Positions 43,655 through 55,900 of a stretch of DNA of 64,000 nt are shown here, piece after piece (position 1 is the stretch's first letter; every line of letters begins with the position of its first letter). Location of the stretch: assembly GCA_013368315.1 (NCBI GenBank), contig JAACJM010000251.1:54528-118527 (forward strand), given 5' to 3'. The translations under genes and the position numbers were made by a program. The notes under the pieces were generated by a model. That model worked only from the letters and a program-made list of their open reading frames with translations. It was not told the DNA's origin and ran no database searches. The stretch comes from Tetrapyrgos nigripes (lineage: Eukaryota; Basidiomycota; Agaricomycetes; Agaricales; Campanellaceae).

Positions 43655-43680
43655 AGCGATTCGTGACATTATTCCTCCTT
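43655..43680 (-). promoter_or_regulatory. Second polypurine tract and LTR start
   Basis: AAAGGAGGAATAATGTCACG followed by AATCGCTAC repeats the PPT-LTR junction seen at 42871-42890 (shared TGTCACGAATCGC). It marks the 3' boundary of the integrase/chromodomain element to its right. Confidence 0.55.
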
Positions 43681-44538
43681 TCAGTTGTGCTTTCGTTTGA
43701 AGCACATGAGTACTCCGCCATACATCGCCTATAGTAACTCCCATTGAGCGCACTGTTGTTCCTGGTCGTATGAGGTTCGTTGGTTGATAAGCATCTGGAT
43801 GTTGTTGGTGGAAGGTTTCGATCATATCTTTAAGCTTCGTCAAACCTGATGCTGGTTCCCATGAATTTTCTGAGTCAGCGTAGTCTAGCCATTTGACTAA
43901 GTATTGTACTCCCTGATGGTTCCTCGTTGGTTTTGAGTCCAAAATTGCTTCGACGTCGTATTCATTGTCTTCAGGAAGTAATTCAGCTGGTTCCCCTGGG
44001 TAGTTTACTCCGTGAGCTTCGGTTTCTTTGTATGGTGATAGAAGTGAAGCATGGAAGACCAGGTGAATCTGCCAGATATTCAGTAATTTGAGCTGATAGT
44101 TGACTTCACCAATAACGTCAGTGATTTTGAATGGACCGTGACGACGATTTGCCAACTTAGCTTTTGGCCTTGTTGTCTTTAGATTTTTTCCATCTAGTAA
44201 CACCTTGTCTCCAACCTTAAACTTCATTCCTTTGTTTATATGGTCCTTGTTTTGTTCCTTCATTGTTTCCGCTGCGGTTGAAAGACCCGCTTTTAGTTCT
44301 TCCTGGAGTATGTCCAAATTCTGAAGGCGTTCTTCGACTTTTGGCATGTGCGAAGTTGGGTTGATTGTAGGGAAGAGTCGGGGTAGATATCCATGGGGTA
44401 ATTCGAAGGGTGACTTTCCATTTGCTGAATGCGTTCGCGTATTGTGGCAAAATTCGGCGTAAGGTAGGTATTTAACCCAATCATCTTGGCGGTAGTTACA
44501 GAAGGTCCAGAGGTATTGCAGGCACTGCTGTAGTACAA
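43681..44538 (-). pseudogene. Gypsy integrase C-terminus and chromodomain (chromovirus)
   Basis: Read leftward: integrase tail (FCNYRQDDWVKYLPYAEF in one frame, then NLDILQEELKAGLSTAAETM, FKVGDKVLLDGKNLKTTRP, KLANRRHGPFKI, QIHLVFHASLLSPYKE), then a chromodomain (YDVEAILDSKPTRNHQGVQY and LVKWLDYADSENSWEPAS), with its aromatic cage residues Tyr, Trp and Trp present. Chromoviruses use this domain to target heterochromatin. Upstream integrase, RNase H and RT are missing, because the sequence is cut by the KDZ terminus at 44541. Part of the integrase lies in a shifted frame. Confidence 0.8.
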
Positions 44539-44599
44539 TTAATAAATCATACTGGCCAGTCCATACGATGATTTACAAATCCTACTGGGCCAAGTATCA

Positions 44600-45122
44600 C
44601 CTTTTCCTGGCCCTTCCCCGCCGCTTCCCGGCAGTCATCGCTTAGCACCGCCGCTTCCTGGCAGGCACCGCTTAGCATGGCAGTCCACGGCAACCATGCC
44701 TTCCGATCCTTTTTTTCCCACATTCTCGCCTGAGTACTTACTGGGTGATTTTCATACTTAGCACCCTTATCCACCTGCCATTTTTGGACATAGATACACA
44801 TCCATTTTCAGATTAGCACCCATTTTCCGATCCTTTTTTCCCACATTCTCGCCTGAGTACTTACTGGGTGATTTTCATACTTAGCACCCTTATCCGCCTG
44901 CCATTTTTGGACATAGATACACATCCATTTTCAGATTAGCACCCATTTTCAACCGGTCAATTTCTCGACTTAGCATCCGCAGCCTTTTTCCTCCTTCCCA
45001 GTTTCCCTTTCTCACATCCATCCTCCAATTACTTACCTAATACCCAACCTATCAACGTCAGAAGCCTTTTTCCTCCTTCCCAGTTTCCCTTTCTCACATC
45101 CATCCTCCAATTACTTACTCTC
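44600..45122. repeat. Subterminal tandem duplications of the KDZ element
   Basis: Three nested direct repeats: a 28-bp CCGCCGCTTCC unit (44619-44673), a 124-bp unit starting CCGATCCTTTTTT (about 44704-44828 and 44829-44952), and a 55-bp unit starting CCTTTTTCCTCCTTCCCAGT (about 44985 and 45065). They may be transposase binding sites or replication-slippage products. Confidence 0.75.
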
Positions 45123-45199
45123 GTTTTCAAGGGCTCGGTCTCAACTCGGTCTGTTTTCTTTCTCTCTCATTTTCATATTAGCACCATTTTTTCAACCTG

Positions 45200-46328
45200 C
45201 CATTTTCAGACTAGCATTCTTCGTACCGGTTGCCTTACGCTGTGCTGTTACTGTCTCTCTCATTCACTCCACAACCGTTTCCTTCGTTGCCAGTTTCCCT
45301 TCCTTACATCTTCAATTACACACCCTACCGGCGTCAGATATCGTTTCCGAGGGCTCAGTATGTGTTCTCTTTTTCTCTTCCTCAAAAAACTGACGTCTGC
45401 GACATCACCGGCAACGTAAACGACAGCTCCGCAAACTTTTCAGCTCCAAGACTCCCCAACCACCATCATCCCTCTTCCTTTGTTTTTATCCTCCCTCGCT
45501 CTCAAACGTCCCTCTCGAACATTGAAGGCACCAGACAACCGCAACATAAACCAATTCCCAATCAGAAAAATAATACCGAGGAATTGTCACCAACAAACCG
45601 ATGCCACTCACTGTTTCCCCATGCGTCCCAAAAATTTTAACTCTCGCATTTTTTTTTCTTCACTAACTTCCCCTCGCCCTCAATACCCACAGAATTGGAC
45701 GCTAATATTTTTGTTTCAATGAAAAACGACCGTACTGAGGATTTCTTTCGCCAGCAGACTGACGTTAACGACATCAAAACAACGGCTCCCCAAAATTTTG
45801 CTCCGTCTTTCCCCAATCACCTTCATCCCTCTCCCTTTGTTGGTACCCTCTCTCCTATCCCCGAGTAAGTTTTTTTTTCCGAGTAGGGACTGGTCAGTTG
45901 GCTAATTTTTAATTCATTCTCCTTTGTGCCACTGGCAGGTTCGCTTACGCATACTACAAGTTCACGCCACATCTTAGGTTAGGGACGGGGCAAGCATTCC
46001 GAATGGAGATAAGTATAGGTAAATAGGAGACTTGTACATAGTATAGCGTGCAATGAGAACCTGGGCTCCTTGAGTATATTTGGACTATGTAGTATGCAAT
46101 TTTCTGAGCCGAGATAATTTCACAGGGAGATCTAATTCTTGGCACATAATAGTTCAAACGTTCAAAGAACTAGAAAATACTGATAAGCACAGTACATCAA
46201 AGTATAAAAGATAAAAGCTCAATGATATAGCTCAATGAAAAACACGCAAGATAGACATTACAAGCAGAAGAGATAAGAACTAAAGCAACAACTCTGCAAT
46301 GTCATGCTTGGCCCTGGGAGCGAGTGTT
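45200..46328. other. Non-coding left arm of the KDZ element
   Basis: No supported gene; pyrimidine-rich up to about 45870, AT-rich after that. Confidence 0.4.
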
Positions 46329-49300
46329 TCAGCGTTTGATATCACGCCCCGCATCGTCATCATCATTGTCAATATCGTTTCGCTTGCGCCGAACGTTACG
46401 AAGTCTAAAAAGTAAATATTAGCGAAAAATTGAAGGACGTAGGTTTTGAGTTTGCCCACCTCTTTCCCTTATTGAGCCCCTTTAAGGCGAAGACAACGTC
46501 CTGAGCAGTATCCACCCATGCTGTGTCGAGACCCTCTAGTTGATGTTGCCGCCACCAAACAAGGCACATGAGAATCGTTACTACGCCACCTGTACCACAT
46601 CTGTCTAGCGGTTCCCAGTCGCTGGACCCCGAAGTTCCGGTTATCCTGAAAGTGACCTTGTCACGCTCCCTCCAACCAGGATTAATTGAGGACCACCAGA
46701 GGGGAAAGTCGTTGGTGAAGTCAGTCAGCTTTGAGTTGGCCACTTCTTTAGGTGTCAGGGGTTGAAATAGCTTGCCATTCTTGAACCATACTCCCACAAT
46801 GGGAGGTCGACCCACAGAACTGAAGCACGAATTCTAAAAAACCAATCACCAATAGAACTGGTATCAAGAGAGTGAATGTACATACCCTTGGATTTTCGTA
46901 AGAATGCCAGCGTTCGAAAACCGCCCACTCACGCAGTAACTCGGGCCTGACATTGCCGGCATCACGAAGGTTTAGTTCAAAGTAATCCGCCGCTTGACAC
47001 ATCCACATGGGCCAGTCCGGACTTCGGTCCAGGTGGAAATCAGGATCTCCATCGTCACCAGACTCGTCAATTATGGATGTCTCTCTAAGACTCAGAGCAG
47101 CCACGTCAGGAACTGTGACAGCGACAGGAGCATCAGGAGACAATGAGCTTGAATGGGGGATCAAGGATGTGGAGCTGGGTTCTTGGTGATGATTGTCTTC
47201 AATTGGGCCGCTAATAGGTCCTGCTGTTATCTCCGTTTGGGAAAGACGACAACCAGCAGTGATGGAGTCCATATTGGTAGGAACAGCCAGATCAGCAGTC
47301 TTCTCCAGCTGGGCGGGATCATTTTCAGAAACAGAAAGACTGACAGCAGAGTCCATCTCGTGAGAGGAGCTATCACCAGGCATAGGAAGATTTGAATTGA
47401 TCTCCGAGTTCATCTCGGCAGAGGGGTTATGACTGTTGGGTTCGCATGCTGCAGTGGCAGTTCCGTTCGTTGAACTAGACTTGTCAAGTTCTGCTTCTGG
47501 ACCTATACCGTTGCCACTGATCCCAGTTCCGTCCTCTCTAATGACCCCAAGACCTATATCATTGCCACTGGTCCCAGTTCCATCCTTCGTAGTGACCTCA
47601 AGTCTGTCGTCCGCAACAAGCGTGTGATCATTGTCCCCGTCATTTGATCTGCTACCGATGGCACTGTCAGGCTCCAAGCCAGCCTCTGATGACGCCAATT
47701 CCTTCCTCGCCTCCTCAACATTCATAGCGTCCTCTATATAGCAACCATACTCCTTCGTGATATCGACCACATTGCGAGTGAACTGTATGAGGTTGCCACC
47801 TGAAGCTGCTGAGTCCAGAACCTTGATCACCTTCACCAGGTCCTGCGCAGGAATCCTCTTCAGTCCCTCGATCACTGTGTTGGACAGCCAGCCCTCAAGA
47901 AGTCGAGAAAGCAGCGTTGCAAGGTTGGCTGGCATTGGTCGCACACGGACACTGCGCCTTAGTGGACCAGGGTTAATATGATCCGGATCGGTTTCCGCCC
48001 CAGAAGATTCTGCCTCGGATTCTGCTTCGTTATTTCTAGAAGCCCCCTTCCCTGGCCGTTTACGTCGGCTCTGATTCTTCTTCTTCCTTCCCGTCCCTGC
48101 CCCACCCGAACTTATCTTCTCTGCCTCCCCTGTTGGGCGTTCCTCTTCAGCATCAAATGACAGCATCCTTGGATCATCAACCGGATTTGGAGCTTTGTCC
48201 GAAGGCAATGCTGACGTAGTCGTCTTCAAACCATGGGTCAAATTGGTGGGGGGTATAGAGTCTAATGAGATGATGAGATAAGTATCCAGTTAGTTACTTG
48301 GTTCAGAATAAGATACCAACACTCACTTGTTGCCGTTTCTAGCAGAAAATCCATAAAGTAGCCAAGTACCTGGCTATTGAACTCATCCTCCTTGAACTTG
48401 TTGATCTTAGTAGACAGGGGTTGGCCATTCCCATCCTTCATATTCTCACAGCTATAGCTAGAGCTCGGCATTAGAATCATTCCACAATGCAAAGTGAGTA
48501 CATACACGGCAAGATCAAACTTCTTCGTCCCTGGCGCAGGAGCCCGTCCACACACCAAGAAGGAATAGTATCCCGTATGTGCCGACACAATATCCACCAT
48601 TGGCTGAGCAACTAACCCGATGTGTTCACGACACCTACAAAGTAAGTCCATCTTTAAAAAAACAATAAACAAACTTGAATTGAGGGCAACTTACATAGCC
48701 TGGATGATGGGATCGCTGGATGCCTCTGCTGCGATAGTCTCCCCGCTGACCAACGCCTTGGCTTTTTCGACCCTTTTACGGTGATCTTCCTGATTTTCTC
48801 GCTCCACCTCCTTCTGTACCTCCTCCGACTCGTTTTTCAAAAGCTCCTGTGCCACTAAGCACTTGTAGTGCATTTGATACCGCCCAGGTACGTCCTCATT
48901 CCTATACTTCTCATCATACGCTTCCTTCACCTTTGAGGCAAATTTCTCCTGCTTCATGTAGAACTGATATGTGCTGATCCCCTTCGTACTCTCCTTGCCG
49001 ATCTTCTTCATATGGGTGAACCAATTTGTAAACGGATTTCGAAGACCATTAGTCGTATTTGCCGCCAAGCGATTGGAAGCAAACCAAGAACGTATAGTCT
49101 GCTCAACAGATGGTTAGGTCACCATCGTACTCATAGATACTCAATTAGATACTCACTTTCTGGTGGGTTTGGTTATTGGCGTAATCCTGCTGAAGTTCCC
49201 GTCGCCTAGTCTTCAAATCTTCGAGTTGCTCCACTGATAATTCTTTGAGCAGCTTCTCAAAACCTTCCTCCTGTCCACCATCCTGCGAGCCATCACCAGC

Positions 49301-49681
49301 ATCCGAGCACCCTGTCAAACTTGCCGGCATGCCTTGGGTTTGGTCACTGTTTGAATCAGCGGTGGAACCACCAACTCCATTGGAAGCAGACGCGTTGTCC
49401 ACAACTCCTTGAGACGTGTTGATGGGACCAAGGTTTCCGGTAGTGCTGGCATTGGCCTTCGACTCCAGGTAGGTGATGAGTCTAAACTCCTCTGGTTCCT
49501 CATCCGTATGGTAAGGGAACTCTTTGAACCAATCATTGATGGCGGTGTTCAGAAAATTGGTTTTCTTCTTCTTGTCTGTAATCTTCAAATACTCGTCGAG
49601 TTTGACCCGGAGCCATGAGTCAGCATCTGAATTGTAAGAGCTAGGAGCACCTCGCGAGCGGTTGGACTTGACTTTTGGCAT
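46329..49681 (-). CDS. KDZ companion protein 1, 1020 residues, unknown function
   Basis: Six exons (49681-49157, 49098-48695, 48634-48327, 48261-46886, 46833-46460, 46404-46329) sum to 3063 nt, in phase, with no stops. N-terminus MPKVKSNRSRGAPSSYNSDA, then KKTNFLNTAINDWFKEFPY and TIRSWFASNR, a charged helical zone (YDEKYRNEDVPGRYQMHYKC), YYSFLVCGRAPAPGTKKFDL, a basic patch (GRKKKNQSRRKRPGKG, likely nuclear localisation), a long Ser/Asp-rich linker with a repeated DGTG(T/I)SGN(D/G)IG unit, then a compact Trp-rich end (WPMWMCQAADYFELNL, LREWAVFERWHSYENP, LTDFTNDFPLWWSSINP, GVVTILMCLVWWRQHQLEG). I recognise this two-ended protein as frequent in mushroom genomes near transposons, but no biochemical role is known to me. 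The intact frame suggests selection or recent arrival. Confidence 0.8.
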
Positions 49682-49830
49682 ATTTCGATGGAAAGAGAGT
49701 GAGGGCTTGGTTTTTAAATCAATGTCTCATTTTAAATTGTTCTTGTTTGTCATCGTCCCTGGGTACATCTTATCTTATCAGTTGTCAGTTGCCATTTTCA
49801 TGGCCGCTCTTAACATATAATGCGACTACC

Positions 49831-50645
49831 TTAAGACTCTTTCTGGTATCTAAGTTTGAGATGAGCGTGCAATGATTTCAACTCTCTGACCCCCTCCAAA
49901 ACAGCGCAATGGAGATCTTCTGTCCATCCCAAAAGCTGTTGTGTAGCAGCTGACAGTCCTTGCACCTCCTTTAGCTCGGTACACACCCCTGAAGCCTGCA
50001 GAATGTCGTTTTTGTAGCAGTGAAGCTGACACAAGAGATTACCAAAGACTTCTTCATTTCTGTCCAGCATTTGGGTCCCGCTGAGCCCCGAATCCAACTT
50101 GTGCAAGCAAGATGAAAATAACATCTCAAAATAAACATCTCGAGTGGGCTTCAGCTTCGTCTCCACAGCATGAAATGCGCTACGTGCCCGTTGTGTCATG
50201 TCTTTGAGACATTTTCTATATGACCTATCAGGTTAGTTATGTATAGAAGACATTCAGTGAGACATTGTATTCGGACACACCGATCAATCCCCTGCCTGAG
50301 TTGGGACTTGGCTGCAATTTCGATCTGTTTCTTCTGTCTTTTCAAGGATCGTTCCAAGCGCAGTTGGTCTCTGCATAAGTACACAGTTAGCTAGGTCAGA
50401 TACTTATTAAGTCACCATTGCCACTCATTGCCACTTACTGCTGCTGTGCTATTTCCAGTTGATCTTTCGGTATTTTAGTCGACGACCCTCGTTTACTCTC
50501 TCTGTGTTTCTTAAGATATAAGTAGTACCTCAGGTTATGAAGCATAGAGACTGAGAAATACACACCTTTGATAGTATCTGGCACTTTTTATACGATTAGC
50601 GGCCAAGCGTTCTTGCTTGGAGTGATATAACTTCGGTCGAGGCAT
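49831..50645 (-). CDS. KDZ companion protein 2, small basic/coiled-coil protein
   Basis: Four exons with short introns, all in phase, about 205 residues; exon 1 is 50645-50566. N-terminus MPRPKLYHSKQERLAANRIK, then SARYYQR-ESKRG. The spaced Asn/Arg/Lys pattern resembles the basic region of bZIP proteins, but the canonical consensus is not met. Next come LEIAQQQ and LRLERSLKRQKKQIEIAAKS, a likely coiled coil, and then a mixed helical C-terminus (QHxC-free, LCQLHCYKNDILQASG). Similar MPR-x-LYxTxxEKLAANRxKSxR proteins recur near transposons in mushroom genomes (general knowledge). A DNA-binding helper role is inferred only. Confidence 0.7.
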
Positions 50646-51537
50646 GAAAGTATGAGACAAGATTAGGCAGACCCTTATGAAAAATTCAGTTCGTCTGACT
50701 TTTTCATTTGGTCGTCTAAACACCAAATTTTGAGCAATACTATTTGGTTTTCATACATAGCCTCATAAATTCATGTTTTCGGACTTCTTTTGGTCCAAGG
50801 TGTGCCTGCATAAGCTCGTCGTTCTTGGGCCTGTAGCTCATGGTCCGTGCGCAGGCAGGCAAAGTGTGCCGCCATATGTATGAAATCATCACTTCTCCTA
50901 GTACAATCCACTCCGATCTTGTCCTTGGTCCAGTAGGTCCTGTACGTCTGCTTATGACCCAACTAATCAATGATGCAGGATGCGCATCTCTCACTCGACT
51001 ACGACTAAGAAAAATTTAGGCAGAATGGAGGGTTGGTGGACTTACAAATTGGTGAACAGTATGTCTTGCCAATCATTCTTAAAACGACGTGATATTCATT
51101 CCCCTATCTTCAACTAGATTTATTGATACCTCTTTCACTACCCAATCCCTCATGAACATCTCACTTTCCCTCCTCCAGGGCTTGTTGAAACCTGTGTATG
51201 AGGATTCTCAGCATAGTATCCAAGCTCGATCCTTGCATCCCGGTGGACCTAGCACCCCTGCAAAGTTGTAGTCTCTCGTGTTCATGTATGCTCATGTGTC
51301 TACATCTGTCAATTTCGCTTGTTGCGAAGCCGCCACACGGAGGCCGCCACTTCACACAAAAATTTTACAATCACAATTCGTCATTGGGACCTGGGTTTTG
51401 TTCTTGCGTTCCCAAGAATGGATAAGATTGTTCGGAACATTCTATTTCTCACTACGACATAATGTGGAAATCTACGTACAGACAATGTTGTATTTGTATA
51501 ATAGTGACTTTGATCTTTCTTTGGTGCATCCACGTTG
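50646..51537. promoter_or_regulatory. Divergent promoter spacer of the KDZ element
   Basis: About 890 bp separate the leftward and rightward gene pairs. It should hold the promoters of both. ORFs in it (50740-50994 minus; 51278-51538 plus) lack protein character and are not called. No clear TATA motif stands out next to either ATG. Confidence 0.4.
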
Positions 51538-52472
51538 ATGAAACGCCCCAGCTCCAGCTCCTTCGAACTCTGGGAGCAACTTGAAGACATGTCCGATGCA
51601 ATGGAAGAGATCTCTCTCTCAGAGGCAGCCACTGAACCCAGACCTTCTTGCATCCCCCGACTCTTTGATAGCCAGTCATCGGAGACGAGGAAACATTTCA
51701 AGGTGAAGAAGTGGTACAATGTTTACACAGGTAACACTCCAGGATGCTACACCACATGGTACTTCCCTATTTTTTTGTTTCGGATTGACACTAAATTTTT
51801 CATTCAGGGCTGATGCTAGTGCTCGCACCCAGGAGATTCCTGGCGCCGGCACGAAGCGTTTAAAAAAATATGAGGATGCATTGCATGCTTGGCGACAGAA
51901 TTGTCTGGCTGTGCATGTGCACGATCAGGGTTTTGTCGATGGCACTGTACTCAAAGGACTAGCACCGGTACTCGAGGGAACATCACCAACATCACCAGAG
52001 CCTCCTCGAGCATGTACGCCCCCCCCGTATCAGTCTACCTTTCGTTATGCTTCAGATGGCAAGTATTTCACTCCTCCAAGTTCACCTGCTACCGGGCCGT
52101 CGCAAGCATCGTCTACGCAATCTCCGTCTAAACGGAGAGTCGGGCAAGCTATGTTTGGTCCTGGATCCCCGGCCCGTCTTCCCGAACGCCACTCGCAGGT
52201 GAATCCTGTTCGTTACTGGGCTATCAGTGTGAATGGTCAGAAAACCATAGCCACCACTGTGTAAGTAAATTTGAATATTACCCTCCAGGTTAAAATCCTA
52301 TATTCTAATTGGTTTTTTTTTTTGCTACAGGGATCATGCTGATGGTATCGTTGAGGAAGCTCAGCTACGAGGTGTGGATGCTGTCATCAAGCAGGTTGCA
52401 TCAGTACGAGAGGCTGAGGAATGGTTTGCACTACTGGAAACTGCAACCGATGAAAGCCAGCATGGTGACTAG
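51538..52472 (+). CDS. KDZ companion protein 3, viroplasmin/RNase H1-N-like domain
   Basis: Exons 51538-51758, 51808-52260 and 52331-52472 join in phase. The N-terminal 50 residues are acidic (WEQLEDMSDAMEEISLSEAA). Then KKWYNVYTGNTPGCYTTW, continued across intron 1 by ADASARTQEI and YEDALHAW, matches the caulimovirus viroplasmin/RNase H1 N-terminal fold (xYYAVxxGxxPGxYxTW, then a basic/aromatic end). That domain binds RNA:DNA hybrids or dsRNA in RNase H1. A Pro/Ser-rich linker follows, and the C-terminus (YWAISVNGQKTIATTVDHAD and AVIKQVASVREAEEWFALLE) looks like a second, related module. No RNase H catalytic domain is attached. A 70-bp duplication follows the stop. Confidence 0.75.
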
Positions 52473-52558
52473 ATTTCTGAATTGGACTGTCACTGCTGAG
52501 TTGCATTGGTCTGAGAGGTTGAAGAATGGTCAGCAAGGTGACTAGATTTCTGAATTGA
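52461..52558. repeat. Duplication of the 3' end of companion gene 3
   Basis: GGTGACTAGATTTCTGAATTG, including the stop codon, occurs at about 52464 and again at about 52534, a tandem duplication with a 70-bp period. Confidence 0.6.
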
Positions 52559-52914
52559 AATGTACATATATGTATTTTTCTATGAATTCACAAATGCACT
52601 GTCAACTTGAATTTACATGATCCGAAATGCATTCAAGAAATCAAGAAGAAATACAGGGTACTAACTGCAGTGAGGAAACAAGATCTTTCGTATGCCACCC
52701 AGATTTTTTTACCTTTTGACGTAAGGTTATCCAGGTTGATCTTGCGCCACACGCATTGCAGCAAAATGCCAAAAAAAATCACATTGCACGTTGTGAGATT
52801 ACGCTATGTAGCTTAGGGTAGATACACAGGGACAATGGAAATACACTATGTAGCTTAGGGGAGAGAGACTTCGGATAGATTGGGCCTCTTTCTCCTCCTC
52901 GCTGTATCACCCTC

Positions 52915-55900
52915 ATGAAACGGTCGCGTGCTCAATTCGAGAAAGCTAAGGCCGGGAATCATTTTCACCTCAGTCGTGGCGATGTTGACACACCTGAGAC
53001 AATCCTACATGTTGGTTACACATCTAACGACCAGAGAAGAGTCCGCAAGTCCAATGTGCACGTCGAGTTACCCTCACCCGTCAAAAAGCGCCAGCGTGAA
53101 ACCCTTCAGCGGCTACGGAAGTCCACCCTCCGAAGGAGATTGAAACTGATGACGGAATTTTCACTTGGGAGGGCTGTTATACCCTCGATGATGGGAGCAG
53201 GACTGGACTTAAGGATGGAGAGGAGGCACCAGAGGTGACCCGGGTGATTGCAGTCAAACGAAGATATCTGTCGTCGGTGAGTGATAAACTGTAGAATATA
53301 ATCAACGCATTAAAACGAAATCAGGACGAACCTATGTTATTACGGAGGCCATTGCGAGACGAATACCTGGCTGAGATGATCCGTCTGGAAGGTCGAGGAG
53401 ACTTAGATACTACGCTGTGTCCACAATGTTGGCGTACAGAACCTGGACATGAGCCGCTATATCAGTGCCAAGACTGCTTGACTCCTCGTCTTGTATGCTC
53501 AGAATGTTGCCGTGATGAACACAAGCACCATCCATTTCATATTGTCAAGGTGCGTGAAATTGGTTGAACTTAATAGTACATATCTAACAGACAGTACTCA
53601 GCGGGTGGAACGGTAAATTCTTCCAGCAAGTTTTCCTAAAAGAACTAGGTGTCAGCATTCAATTAGGACATCCAGGCTTAGAGGAGTGCACTCACCCTCG
53701 TCCAGGCAACGTCGGGTTCCTGGTGATCCATTGTAACGGCCTTCATCCTGTAACCGTGTCGTACTGTAATTGTCCTGGGAGAAATATACCTTACCGGGTT
53801 CAATGCCTGCGCCAGCGATGGTATCCTGTGTCCCAGGACGATCCTCAGACTTGTGCGACGTTCGCCGGTTCTGGGACTGTTTCACAGAATGACATTGCAT
53901 GGGAAGGTGACAGCTTATGATTTTATGGCTGGTCTGGAAAAAATGACGAATAATGGAGGTATTGAGTATCAAAAGGTATGTATACCTTACTTCAGATGAG
54001 GGTAACACCATACTAATGGATTAAAAGGACCGTTATAGGGTCTTTTCCCGTATTGTGGTTCAGTGGAGGCACATTTCGATCTTGAAGCGAAGTGGAAGGG
54101 GTAACTGTATTGACGGAAGGCTGGTAAAGGAGACGAAGGTGGGCGAGTGTGCGTTAAGGTGCCCGGCATGTCCTCGTCCCGGGGTTAACTTGCCTGAGGG
54201 ATGGGAAAATGAGTCCGAGGCAACTAAGTGAGTCAAATATATCATGTTTCAGAGAACAGGTAACTCACAGTTCCAAATCAGGTTCAAATATAACCAATTC
54301 TTAGCTGTCGATGCCTGTTTTCGCCTAAAGCGACGTTTGGTATCCAGCGATGCCAAGGACCCTGGCCTGGGTACAGGTTGGACATATTTTGTTGAAAATG
54401 GGCCATTCCAAGAGTTTGTGAAGAACGTGAGTGCACAGAAGGAGGTGAGTATCGTTGAGTCGTTCCTGATAGCACCGTAATGTTGAAATGTTGCCAGATG
54501 AGCAGTTGTAGTGGATTAGCGGCACTGGACTACGCAAATACAAGATATTCAAGAGGGTATGGAGCAACTGGTGTAGCACTTGGGGTTTGTGCTCAGCATG
54601 AGTTGGTTCAGGCCAACGGAGCGGATGATCTGCAGAAGGGTGAGAGGTGAGTAAGTCAGTAATCTAATCTGAAATCTGCTAATCACGTGCTTGGGTAGAT
54701 ACGCAAACGTGGATTACGTTTACGGTTCTCTTCGTCGACACCTCGATCCTCGACTAAACTATATCAATTCCTACGACATTTGTTGCCAATGGTGTCGACA
54801 CCTCGTCCAACGATTGAAGGAGCTACCTGAACTCGTCCGGACTCACATTGAAAAGGATTTCATGGAATACGTCATTCCCAAGTTACACATCCTAGGACAT
54901 CTCCTCGATTGCCAACTCGACTTCTCCTTAAACTTCATACCTGGGGTTGGAAGAACGGACAGTGAAGGAATAGAACGCCCCTGGGCTAACATTGGGCCGG
55001 TGGCTACGAGCACTCGTGAGATGGGACCGGGGACACGACACGACACGTTGGACGACCACTGGCACCATTGGAATTGGGTAAAGATAGTTGCACTTGGTGA
55101 GTGGACTGTTCTTAGAATATGGGCCTGTCTCTAAGAAAAAAATGCCAAATAGGACGTATCCTCAAGAAGTGTTTTCTCACAGCATTACCCGAACGAAATG
55201 CTCAAGCTCGGTCATTCCAGCAATTCAAAGAAGCTCAGGGTGACAACGCAGAGACCTGGATTGGAATGATCAAGGCCTGGGAGTACGACCGTTCGGCACC
55301 CAATCCTTTCCGGCTGCAACGTTTAGGTGAGTGAATTTATTATTGTCTTACTTACATTGTCTTATTGTTTTTAGGTCTCACGGAACACGACATTCGACTC
55401 CAATTCACAGAAAAAGAGGCAGACGAGGAAAAGGTGGGCATGCCCTCAATTCACAAGATTAGTCCCAGCGCTTTTATTGCCCATGGTTTGGAATTAGAGG
55501 AGTTACAGTGCGTATATCCGTCAATTGTACAGCATAATAATCACTAACAGGTTGTATTAACGAATTGTATTGACAGACGACGCCTAGAACAAGATGTCAA
55601 TGCGTCAAAGAGCCCTAGCACCAGGGACTTGACAATGATCCTGGAACGTCGGACGCGACTGAGTCGGGAAATAGGACGCTTCCGAGCTGTGCAAGCTACG
55701 TATATGCCTGCTGCACTACAGGTACTGGCACAGGCCGAGAAGGAGACCTCAAGTGACCTCAATGCCGAATCTCAACCCCTTATGCTCCCTTCATCACTCA
55801 CACAGGCTCAACGAAACCTTGGATGCCGGGAAGGTTTGCTCGAGATCGAGATCAAGCTCAGGGATGCTCAAATGCGAACTGCATTGGAGCATTTACGAAA

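Noticed and set aside
47007..48160. Plus-strand ORFs across KDZ companion gene 1
   Set aside because: Antisense to a splice-consistent 1020-residue gene.
50740..50994. Minus-strand ORF in the KDZ divergent spacer
   Set aside because: Two overlapping frames are open and neither resembles protein; the region is more likely promoter DNA.
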